Part shown: piece after piece, positions 45,082 to 51,989 of the stretch
How positions within the stretch are numbered: the first letter of the stretch is position 1
How the letters are laid out: each line of letters begins with the position of its first letter
Assembly: GCA_942490855.1 (NCBI GenBank)
Contig: CALNYS010000004.1
Location: 868,001-932,000 of the forward strand
Length of the DNA stretch: 64,000 nt
Direction of reading: 5' to 3'
Source of the DNA: CALNYS01 sp942490855
Lineage (GTDB): Bacteria > Planctomycetota > Phycisphaerae > Phycisphaerales > UBA1924
Notes under the pieces: model-generated
Database searches by the model: none
The model's input: the letters and a program-made list of their open reading frames with translations, nothing else
What the model was told of the DNA's origin: nothing
Position numbers and translations under genes: made by a program

Positions 45082-47118
45082 ATGAGCACGATCCCCTCCG
45101 GTTCCGTCCGCATCCCCAACCTGCAAGCGTTCCAGAACTCGCAGCGGGCGCTGGTGCGCAGCAACACGTCCCTCTTCGAGGTGCAGAACCAGATCTACAC
45201 CGGGCGGCGCATCGTCCGCCCGAGCGACGACCCGATCTCGTCCTCGCTCGCGAGCGTGCTGCGCGACCGCCTGCAGGCGTCCGACCAGCGCGTGCGCAAC
45301 CTCTCGCACGCGTCCTCGATCCTCGCGTCGCTCGACCAGGCGCTCGGCGAGGCGACGGACCTGACGCTCCAGGCGGGGAGCATCGCGGCGTCGCAGATCG
45401 GCGTGGGCTCCGACGCCGGGACGCGCGCCGCCGAGGCGCACGTGATCGACTCGATCGCCGACGCGCTCTTTGCCGCGGGGAACCGCGAGTTCGCCGACCT
45501 CAGCTTCTTCGCCGGCGAGCGCACCGGCGTCACGCCCTTCCAGGACTTCTTCGGCGGCGTGCGCTACGTGGGCGCGGGCGATGGGCTGCGCACCGATCTC
45601 GGGCCGCGCATCGACACCCCCATCACGATCGGCGGCGAGGACGCGTTCGGCGCGCTCTCGGCGCGGGTCGAGGGGGACGTCGATCTCGCGCCCGACCCGA
45701 CCCGGACGACGCGCGTCGCGGACCTCGACGGCGCTCGCGGCGAGGGCGTCTCGCTCGGCTCGATCGAGGTGACCATCGCCAACGGCCCCTCCGTGACGAT
45801 CACCGTGGACCTGACGGGTGTCGAGAGCGTGGGCGACGTGCTCGACGTGATCGAGTCCGCCGTCAACGCGGCCTCCCCCGGTGCGCTGGCCGGCCCCTTC
45901 CCCACCTCGGGGCTCAACACGACCGACGACGCGCTCGCGTTTAGCGTGGCGGGCGCCGCGACGCTGACGTTCTCCGACATCGCGGGCAGCACCACGGCCT
46001 CCGACCTCGGGCTGACCGGGCACACGTTCACCAACGGGGCGCAGAACAACCCCGCCGGCGCCCTCCAGGCGCGCCTGAGCGAGCACACGGCGCTGGGCGA
46101 CCTGAACCCCGCGGTCGGGCTGACGCTCCCCGGCGGCTTCTCGATCTCCAACGGCGGGCGCGTGGGCTCGGTGAGCCTCACCGCGACGGACACCCTCGGC
46201 GACCTGGCGCGACAGATCGACGCGCTCAACCTCGGCGTCCGCCTCGAGATCAACGACGCGGGCGACGGGATCAACCTCGTCAACGAGGTCTCGGGCTTCG
46301 AGCTCTCGGTCAGCGAGGACGGCGGCGCCACGCTGCTGGCGACGCGACTGGGGCTGCGCACGTTCACGAACACGACCCTCGCCACCGACCTGAACCACGG
46401 GCGCGGGGTGGAGATCGCCGACGGGGCCATCAACCCGATCACCGGGCTGCCCGACACGGCGCGCAACACCGACTTCCGCGTGCACCTCCAGGACGGGACG
46501 AGCTTCGACGTCGATCTCACGCCCGCGGACCTCACCGACGTGCAGGGCATCCTGACGGCGATCAACACCGCGGCGGCCGGCGCCGGCTTCGGCGGCGTCT
46601 TCACCGCCACCCTCGCCGACGGGCCCAACGGGATCCGGTTCGAGGACACCTCGGGCCCGGTCACCCAGGACACGCGCGTCGAGAGCCTCAACGGGTACGC
46701 GGCCGAGGACCTCGGCCTGCTCGACACGACGTACACGCCCGGCGCCCCGGCAGTTCTTGCCGGCAGCGACCGCGCAACCGTGCGCGTCGAGAGCGTGTTC
46801 AGCGACCTGATCGACCTTCGGGACTCGTTAACGGGCAACGACGAGCGCGGCATCGTGCTTGCTGCCAGTCGTCTTGAAGCGGACGAGGACCGTCTCATCG
46901 CGGCGCGGGCTGTGGTGGGCGGTCGGGCGCAACGCGTCGCGGACGCGGAGGCGCGGACAGAAGAGCAGGCGTTGCTCGACGAGACGATCCGGAGCGGTCT
47001 GGAGGATCTCGACATCACGGAGGCGGCGACACGGTTCAGCTTCCTCCAGCTCGCGCAGAACGCGGCGTACGCCGTGACGGCCCAGACGCAGGGCCTTTCG
47101 CTCTTGAGCTTCCTCTAG
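45082..47118 (+). CDS. flgL: hook-filament junction protein FlgL (HAP3), unusually long
   Basis: ATG 45082 gives 678 residues, more than twice the usual 300 or so. The N-terminal flagellin-like helix (FQNSQRALVRSNTSLFEVQNQIYTGRRI, then RPSDDPISSSLAS) and the C-terminal helix (RAQRVADAEARTEEQALLDETI, LEDLDITEAATRFSFLQ) identify FlgL. Between about residues 190 and 560 lies an inserted set of Thr/Asp/Gly-rich beta modules, including a repeated flagellin-hook-IN-like pattern (VTIANGPSVTITVDLTG; FRVHLQDGTSFDVDLTPADL). These should project from the filament surface. No frameshift is seen. Confidence 0.88.
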   Translation: MSTIPSGSVRIPNLQAFQNSQRALVRSNTSLFEVQNQIYTGRRIVRPSDDPISSSLASVLRDRLQASDQRVRNLSHASSILASLDQALGEATDLTLQAGSIAASQIGVGSDAGTRAAEAHVIDSIADALFAAGNREFADLSFFAGERTGVTPFQDFFGGVRYVGAGDGLRTDLGPRIDTPITIGGEDAFGALSARVEGDVDLAPDPTRTTRVADLDGARGEGVSLGSIEVTIANGPSVTITVDLTGVESVGDVLDVIESAVNAASPGALAGPFPTSGLNTTDDALAFSVAGAATLTFSDIAGSTTASDLGLTGHTFTNGAQNNPAGALQARLSEHTALGDLNPAVGLTLPGGFSISNGGRVGSVSLTATDTLGDLARQIDALNLGVRLEINDAGDGINLVNEVSGFELSVSEDGGATLLATRLGLRTFTNTTLATDLNHGRGVEIADGAINPITGLPDTARNTDFRVHLQDGTSFDVDLTPADLTDVQGILTAINTAAAGAGFGGVFTATLADGPNGIRFEDTSGPVTQDTRVESLNGYAAEDLGLLDTTYTPGAPAVLAGSDRATVRVESVFSDLIDLRDSLTGNDERGIVLAASRLEADEDRLIAARAVVGGRAQRVADAEARTEEQALLDETIRSGLEDLDITEAATRFSFLQLAQNAAYAVTAQTQGLSLLSFL

Positions 47119-47137
47119 CGGGGGAGCGCAGGCATCA

Positions 47138-47163
47138 CACCGCCGGCCCCGGCCTCGGCGGTG
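47138..47163 (+). promoter_or_regulatory. stem-loop in the flgL-fliW gap
   Basis: A perfect 8-bp stem (CACCGCCG with CGGCGGTG) closes a 10-base loop in the 117-base region before fliW. There is no T tract, so it is not a canonical terminator. It could affect processing or partial attenuation between the structural genes and fliW-csrA. Confidence 0.4.
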
Positions 47164-47235
47164 CTCGACAGGACGTCGGCCGCGGCGGATCCGCGGGACC
47201 CAGGGACTGGTGGCCGGTAGAAGCGGAGCACACCC

Positions 47236-47679
47236 ATGCAGGTGCGCACGACACGTTTCGGTGAGGTCGAGATCGCGGAGGACCGCGTTCTTACTTTCCC
47301 GAAGGGATTGCTGGGGTTCGCCGATCGGACCCGCTACTGCCTTCTGCAGCCCAACGAGGAAGCCTGCTTCCTCTGGCTGCAGTCGCTCGAGGACGAAGGA
47401 CTCGCGTTCGTGGTCACAGACCCGGCGCTCTTCGTCCCGGACTACTCGGTGCCCATCCGGGCGGACCAGATGGAGGTCATGAACATGCGCTCGCTCGACG
47501 ACGCGCAGGTCTTCGTGATCGTCAACAAGGTCGGCGACACGCTCACGGGCAACCTGCAAGGGCCGCTCGTCGTGAGCAGCTCGAGCCGCGAGGGCGAGCA
47601 GTTTGTTCTGTCCGAGAAGCGCTGGACCACGCGTCATTCGCTGGTGCAGGTCGGCGAAGCGGCGAAGGCGACGGCGTAA
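47236..47679 (+). CDS. fliW: flagellar assembly factor FliW
   Basis: ATG 47236 gives 147 residues, the usual length. Conserved blocks include FPKGLLGFADRTRY, FLWLQSLEDEGLAFVVTDP and a C-terminal GPLVVSSSSREGEQFVL with a basic end. In Bacillus and Campylobacter, FliW binds flagellin and CsrA competitively, so that free flagellin releases CsrA onto the flagellin message. Here csrA lies 128 bases downstream and three flagellin genes follow, the exact context for that switch. Confidence 0.93.
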   Translation: MQVRTTRFGEVEIAEDRVLTFPKGLLGFADRTRYCLLQPNEEACFLWLQSLEDEGLAFVVTDPALFVPDYSVPIRADQMEVMNMRSLDDAQVFVIVNKVGDTLTGNLQGPLVVSSSSREGEQFVLSEKRWTTRHSLVQVGEAAKATA

Positions 47680-47726
47680 CACGCCGGATCGCCCCCGGGG
47701 CTGTTCGTCGGGGGCCAGCACACTCA

Positions 47727-47744
47727 CGCGTCACGGAGGACGCG
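47727..47744 (+). promoter_or_regulatory. CsrA-type hairpin in the csrA leader
   Basis: A perfect 6-bp stem (CGCGTC with GACGCG) presents the hexaloop ACGGAG. It lies 63 bases before the csrA ATG, whose own AAGGAG site is separate. It could be an autoregulatory site, or the ribosome-binding site of a short upstream frame starting TTG 47746. Confidence 0.65.
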
Positions 47745-47807
47745 GTTGGGCGCACGATGCGCCATCGCTCGGGCTGCGCCCGGGCGACCAGGAAGGAGCC
47801 GGTAGAC

Positions 47808-48158
47808 ATGCTCGTGCTTTCACGGCTGCGAGATGAGACCATCATGATCGGCGAAGACGTCGAGATCACGGTGGTCGATATCCGGGGCGACAAGGTTCGC
47901 CTCGGCATCAACGCGCCGACAACAATCGCCGTCCACCGCAAAGAGGTGTACGACGCGATCAAAACGGAAAACCAGCGGGCGGCCTCGCTCGCAGGGAACG
48001 ATCTGGACTCGCTCGGGAACGACCTGGGCCTGCGGATCGAGGGACGCACCGGGGTGGCGATGCGATTGCGCGAAGCCGCCTCGAGCGTCGGGGATCGAAC
48101 GTCATCACAGCCGCCCTGCGCGGCCGGCGCGCGCCCTCGGGCGCGCTTGGCCCGCTAA
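47808..48158 (+). CDS. csrA: carbon storage/translational regulator CsrA with C-terminal extension
   Basis: ATG 47808, with GGAAGGAG ten bases upstream, gives 116 residues. An in-frame ATG at 47757 is rejected because CsrA begins MLVLSRLRDETIMIG, the strand that forms the dimer. RNA-binding residues Leu4, Arg6 and the C-terminal Arg/Val region (VHRKEVYDAI, with Arg44-type HRKE) are present. The core ends near residue 60; a further 55 residues (LAGNDLDSLGNDLGLRIEG and an Arg/Ala tail) have no counterpart in E. coli CsrA. In FliW-containing bacteria the CsrA C-terminus is the FliW-binding part. Confidence 0.92.
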   Translation: MLVLSRLRDETIMIGEDVEITVVDIRGDKVRLGINAPTTIAVHRKEVYDAIKTENQRAASLAGNDLDSLGNDLGLRIEGRTGVAMRLREAASSVGDRTSSQPPCAAGARPRARLAR

Positions 48159-48169
48159 ACGCGCTCGCC

Positions 48170-48187
48170 GCAATCACGGAGGATTGC
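48170..48187 (+). promoter_or_regulatory. CsrA-type hairpin over the flagellin 1 ribosome-binding site
   Basis: A perfect 6-bp stem (GCAATC with GATTGC) presents the hexaloop ACGGAG, and ends one base before ATG 48189. The GGAGG Shine-Dalgarno is shared between the loop and the right arm, so folding or CsrA binding would block ribosomes. Confidence 0.72.
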
Positions 48188-48188
48188 C

Positions 48189-49769
48189 ATGACACGCATC
48201 AACAGCAACATCCCCAGCCTCATCGCGCAGTCGAACCTGCACAAGGCAAACTCGAACCTGAACCTCAGGCTCGAGCGTCTCTCGACCGGACTGCGCATCA
48301 ACAAGGGCGCCGACGACCCGGCCGGCCTCATCATCTCCGAGCGCCTGCGCTCCGAGATCAAGGGCATCGAGCAGGGCATCCGGAACACCGAGCGGGCAAG
48401 CAACGTCATCGCGACGACCGAGGGCGCGCTCTCGGAGGTCTCCCAGCTCCTCAACTCCATCAAGGCCCTCGTGGTCGAGGCGTCCAACACCGGCGCCTTC
48501 AGCCCGGAAGAGATCGAGGCCAACCAGCGGTCCATCGACTCGGCGATCGACTCGATCACCCGCATCTCCAACACCGCGACCTTCGGCGGGCTCAAGCTCC
48601 TCAACGGGCAGCTCGGCTATCGCCTTTCGGGCGTGGACGACACCAAGATCCTCAAGACGCAGGTCAACGCCGCGAGCTTCCTCCAGCGCACGGACATCCC
48701 CGTGGACGTCGAGGTGGTCGGCTCCGCCCAGCAGGGGCAGCTCTTTATCCGGGGCGACACGACGACCGCGACGCCGGCCGCCGCGACGGACGGCGTGCTC
48801 CCCACGTCGGTCACGCTCGAGTTCGCCGGCCCCGCCGGCGTCGAGGTGCTGACCTTCGAGGCCGGGCAGGATCTCGACGACGTCATCACCGCCGTCAACA
48901 CCCGCACCGCCAAGACCGGCATCCAGGCCGAGCGCGTCAGCGCGACGGACATCAGCTCCGGGCTGCGGTTCTTCACGACCACCTACGGCTCCGACGAGGA
49001 GGGGCTGATCTCGGTCTCCCGCCTCGGCGCCGACGGCAACTCGTGGTGGAACACGTACCAGCTCCCGAGCGACGCCCCCATCGAATCGCTCGACTGGGCG
49101 AACGCCGCGACCTTCCAGGCCGCGGACACCGACGCGGGCAAAGACGTGGTGGCGCTCGTCAACGGGTCGCTGGCGACCGGGCGGGGCCTCGAACTCACCG
49201 CGCGCTCGAGCGACCTCGACGTCGAGTTCCTCCTCGAGGCGTCCTTCGCGCAGACCGTGGACCCGGCGAACTCCAACGCCTTCCGGATCACCGGGGGCGG
49301 GGCGCTCTACCAGGTCGGGCCGGACGTCGATCCCTCGACCGAGCTCAACATCGGCATCCAGTCGATGGCGGCGAGCCGCATCGGCGGGACGCTGCTGATC
49401 AACGACGTCGGCTCGCAAGAGGTCCAGTTCCTCGAGAGCCTGCGATCGGGCGCCTTCAACTCGCTCAACGCGAGCAAGTCGCGTCAGAGCTTTGTCGGGG
49501 CGAGCCAGATCCTCGACTCGGCGATCGACGAGGTCGCGACGCTCCGCGGGCGCCTCGGCGCGTTCGAGCGGAACACCCTCCAGACGAACTCGCGTTCGCT
49601 CCAGGCGGGGCTCGAGAACCTCACCGCGGCCGAGTCGATCATCCGCGACGCGGACTTCGCCCGGGAGACGTCAGAGCTGACCCGAGCCCAGGTGCTCGCG
49701 AGCTCGAGCACCACCGTGCTCGCGACCGCGAACGCTCAGGCCCAGTCGGTTCTGCAGCTGCTGGGCTAA
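48189..49769 (+). CDS. flagellin, divergent copy 1
   Basis: ATG 48189 gives 526 residues. The conserved N-terminal D0/D1 helix reads INSNIPSLIAQSNLHKANSN, then LERLSTGLRINKGADDPAGL. The C-terminal D0 ends TAAESIIRDADFARETSELT and AQSVLQLLG. A large variable centre (about 150-420) should form surface domains D2/D3. It is clearly less similar to the other two flagellins, which resemble each other closely. The message carries the best-formed GGA-loop hairpin in the window. A terminator follows. Confidence 0.93.
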   Translation: MTRINSNIPSLIAQSNLHKANSNLNLRLERLSTGLRINKGADDPAGLIISERLRSEIKGIEQGIRNTERASNVIATTEGALSEVSQLLNSIKALVVEASNTGAFSPEEIEANQRSIDSAIDSITRISNTATFGGLKLLNGQLGYRLSGVDDTKILKTQVNAASFLQRTDIPVDVEVVGSAQQGQLFIRGDTTTATPAAATDGVLPTSVTLEFAGPAGVEVLTFEAGQDLDDVITAVNTRTAKTGIQAERVSATDISSGLRFFTTTYGSDEEGLISVSRLGADGNSWWNTYQLPSDAPIESLDWANAATFQAADTDAGKDVVALVNGSLATGRGLELTARSSDLDVEFLLEASFAQTVDPANSNAFRITGGGALYQVGPDVDPSTELNIGIQSMAASRIGGTLLINDVGSQEVQFLESLRSGAFNSLNASKSRQSFVGASQILDSAIDEVATLRGRLGAFERNTLQTNSRSLQAGLENLTAAESIIRDADFARETSELTRAQVLASSSTTVLATANAQAQSVLQLLG

Positions 49770-49798
49770 AAGGGTCCCGATAATCCGATCCGTTCTCA

Positions 49799-49829
49799 CC
49801 CCCGGGCGCTCGCCGCCCGGGGGTTTTTT
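49799..49829 (+). terminator. Rho-independent terminator of flagellin 1
   Basis: A perfect 10-bp GC stem (49799-49808 with 49814-49823) with loop CTCGC is followed by six T residues. It closes the long flagellar operon. Confidence 0.93.
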
Positions 49830-49998
49830 CGTGCGCCATCGCGGTTCGAGCAAAAAAAACGTCCGAGTCGCACTGCCCAACTTAACTGACCCTCCCCGCG
49901 CGACGATCAACCGCCTGTTCGACATGGTTCGCGCTTGGAAGCGTCGGATCCGTGCCTAACGCCCGCCGCTGTCTGGCGTCGGGAAGTACCCCAGAGCC

Positions 49999-50016
49999 GG
50001 GCGCGACGGAGCGCCC
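49999..50016 (+). promoter_or_regulatory. upstream GGA-loop hairpin in the flagellin 2 leader
   Basis: A perfect 6-bp GC stem (GGGCGC with GCGCCC) presents the loop GACGGA, 67 bases before the flagellin 2 start. After a one-base bulge the pairing resumes with CCGG, lengthening the stem. It would be a first CsrA site upstream of the weaker one at the Shine-Dalgarno. Confidence 0.5.
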
Positions 50017-50064
50017 CGGACACACGGACAGCAACGCGGGCCACACGGCGCGTGGGACAGCAGC

Positions 50065-50076
50065 ATCACGGAGGGT
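50065..50076 (+). promoter_or_regulatory. partial CsrA-type hairpin at the flagellin 2 ribosome-binding site
   Basis: TCACGGAGG recurs here nine bases before GTG 50084. Around the ACGGAG loop only three pairs form (one a G-T wobble), then a mismatch, so the stem is weak compared with flagellins 1 and 3. Confidence 0.4.
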
Positions 50077-50083
50077 TTTACCT

Positions 50084-51616
50084 GTGAGTCGGATCAACAC
50101 AAACGTTCAGTCGCTGATTGCTCAGCGCAACCTCGCCGCCAACAACAACGGGCTCTCCACGAGCCTCGAGCGCCTGAGCACCGGCCTGCGGATCAACCGC
50201 GGCGCCGATGACCCGGCCGGCCTGATCGCGTCGGAGAACCTCCGCGCCGAGAAGACCGCCCTGGGCGCCGCGATCTCGAACGCTGAGCGTGCTCAGCAGG
50301 TCGTGAACATCGCCGAGGGCGGCCTCCAGGAGATCTCCGGTCTCCTCAACAGCCTCGAAGGCCTCGTCACCACGACGGCCAACGACGCCGGCCTCTCCAC
50401 CGAAGAGAAGGCCGCCAACCAGCTCCAGGTCGACTCCATCCTGCAGACCATCGACCGTGTCGCCGGCGCCACCAGCTTCCAGGGCGACCGCCTGCTCAAC
50501 GGCAACCTCGACTACGCCGTGACCAGCGTCAACGGCGAGGTCGACGCGTTCCAGGTCAACGGCGCCAAGCTCTCCTTCGGCGGCACCCGCGACGTGGAAG
50601 TCCTCGTCACCCAGTCCGCTCAGGTCGGCGGCTTCTTCCTGTCCTTCGGCGGCGCCAACATCGATCTCGGCTCCGCCGGTGAGACGTTCGTCATCGAAGT
50701 CGCTGGCGCCAAGGGCTCGCGTGAGCTCAGCTTCGCGTCCGGCACGGGCATCACGTCGATCCGCGACTCCATCAACACCTTCACCGATGTCACGGGCGTC
50801 AAGGCTTCGGCCACCGCCTCGGGCATCTACCTGCACTCCGACAACGTCGGCGCTGACGAGTTCGTCAGCATCAAGGTTGTCGACGACGGCGCCATCGCCG
50901 CCGGCGACGGTGTCCACGCCCTCAGCGCGACCAACACCGCCGGCATCGTGACCGCCGCCACGTCCACCTTCGCCCTCGCGACCAACGCCATCAAGGACGC
51001 CGGCCAGGACGTCGAGGCTACCATCAACGGCATCACCGCCGTGACCGACGGCACCAAGGCCTCGATCAACACCGACTTCCTGTCGGTCGAAGTCGAGCTC
51101 GGCCTCGGCGGCTCCAACCCCAACGCTCAGAACCTGGGCGCCATCTCGGCGTTCACGATCGAGGGCGGCGGCGCCGACTTCCAGCTCGCTGGGTTCGTCG
51201 ACATCGCCGGTCGCGTCAGCCTCGGCATCGGCAACGTCGCCGCCCGCTCCATCGGGCGGACCACCGACGCCAACGACACCGTCTTCAACCTCGCGGACCT
51301 CGGCGCCGGCAAGTCGCTGAACCTCGAGGACGGCGACCTCGACACCGCCCAGAAGTCCGTCCGCTCGGCCATCAAGAGCATCTCGACGCTCCGCGGCCGC
51401 CTCGGCTCCTTCCAGCAGAACACCATCGGCGCCACGATCCGTTCGCTCGGCGTCTCCCTCGAGAACACCACGGCGGCCGAGTCCGCCATCCGCGACACGG
51501 ACTTCGCAGCCGAGTCCGCCGAGCTGACGCGCTCCCAGATCCTGGTCTCCGCGTCGACCTCGGCCCTCTCCATCGCGAACTCCCAGCCGCAGAACGTGCT
51601 CTCGCTGCTCGGGTAA
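50084..51616 (+). CDS. flagellin, copy 2
   Basis: GTG 50084 gives 510 residues; an upstream in-frame extension is rejected because flagellins begin SRINTNVQSLIAQRNL. N-terminal LSTGLRINRGADDPAGLIAS and C-terminal TAAESAIRDTDFAAESAELT plus QPQNVLSLLG are canonical. The centre (about 150-400) is a variable region of Gly/Asp/Val-rich beta structure. Codons are the most strongly optimised in the locus, consistent with the major filament subunit. Its last 300 bases are nearly identical to those of copy 3, suggesting recent duplication or gene conversion. Confidence 0.94.
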   Translation: MSRINTNVQSLIAQRNLAANNNGLSTSLERLSTGLRINRGADDPAGLIASENLRAEKTALGAAISNAERAQQVVNIAEGGLQEISGLLNSLEGLVTTTANDAGLSTEEKAANQLQVDSILQTIDRVAGATSFQGDRLLNGNLDYAVTSVNGEVDAFQVNGAKLSFGGTRDVEVLVTQSAQVGGFFLSFGGANIDLGSAGETFVIEVAGAKGSRELSFASGTGITSIRDSINTFTDVTGVKASATASGIYLHSDNVGADEFVSIKVVDDGAIAAGDGVHALSATNTAGIVTAATSTFALATNAIKDAGQDVEATINGITAVTDGTKASINTDFLSVEVELGLGGSNPNAQNLGAISAFTIEGGGADFQLAGFVDIAGRVSLGIGNVAARSIGRTTDANDTVFNLADLGAGKSLNLEDGDLDTAQKSVRSAIKSISTLRGRLGSFQQNTIGATIRSLGVSLENTTAAESAIRDTDFAAESAELTRSQILVSASTSALSIANSQPQNVLSLLG

Positions 51617-51674
51617 TCCGATAGGTCTCCAGCGCTCCGCCCTCCGAGGGCGCTGACCTCTAGGACCGCACACT

Positions 51675-51709
51675 CGCCCTCCCGGACTCGCTCCGGGAGG
51701 GCGTTTTTT
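51675..51709 (+). terminator. Rho-independent terminator of flagellin 2
   Basis: A perfect 12-bp stem (51675-51686 with 51692-51703) with loop CTCGC is followed by six T residues. The loop sequence is the same as in the flagellin 1 terminator. Confidence 0.94.
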
Positions 51710-51968
51710 ATGTGAGTCCGCACACGCCAACACGAAGGACCGATATCTCACCCCCGCGTTCGCGCGCAGGGGTGTTTCTTTGCGCACACGCCGCAATCGC
51801 GTCCCATAAGTGCGGCCTCCCGGCGCGCCCACGGCGCGCACTCGTCCGTTCCTCCGCGTCACGCCGACGACTGCTCCCGCCACGGGCGTTCGCCCGGGCA
51901 CGTGCGTCGGGGCGTGAGACACCCCGGCGTGCGGACGAACCGCCGGGCGCTCGCCGCGCCCGTCACCC

Positions 51969-51982
51969 GATCACGGAGGATC
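51969..51982 (+). promoter_or_regulatory. CsrA-type hairpin over the flagellin 3 ribosome-binding site
   Basis: A 4-bp stem (GATC with GATC) presents the hexaloop ACGGAG, and the GGAGG element lies ten bases before ATG 51990. A second TCACGGAT motif falls on codons 2-4 and could serve as another GGA contact. Confidence 0.6.
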
Positions 51983-51989
51983 ACCCCCA

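Larger units (their letters stand above)
49770..50083 (+). other. 314-base intergenic region between flagellin 1 and flagellin 2
   Basis: It holds a strong terminator (49799-49829), an A8 run after it, an upstream GGA-loop hairpin (49999-50016) and a second partial one at the ribosome-binding site (50065-50076). I saw no convincing sigma-28 (TAAA, GCCGATAA) or sigma-54 promoter, although flagellin 2 needs one here. No gene is supported. Confidence 0.7.
51617..51989 (+). other. 373-base intergenic region between flagellin 2 and flagellin 3
   Basis: It contains the flagellin 2 terminator (51675-51709), a second weaker imperfect stem-loop followed by TTTCTTT (about 51749-51780), and the GGA-loop hairpin before flagellin 3. 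CCGATAT at 51740-51746 resembles a sigma-28 -10 element but has no TAAA at the right distance. No gene is supported. Confidence 0.65.

Noticed and set aside
47757..47807. Alternative csrA start at ATG 47757, adding 17 residues
   Set aside because: CsrA starts MLVLSR in essentially all bacteria, and ATG 47808 has a good AAGGAG site at the right distance.
51740..51746. CCGATAT as a sigma-28 -10 element for flagellin 3
   Set aside because: There is no TAAA-type -35 at 14-16 bases upstream, so the match is not convincing.
51749..51780. A second terminator after flagellin 2
   Set aside because: The stem is imperfect with a bulge and the T tract is interrupted; the stronger terminator just upstream already explains the end.
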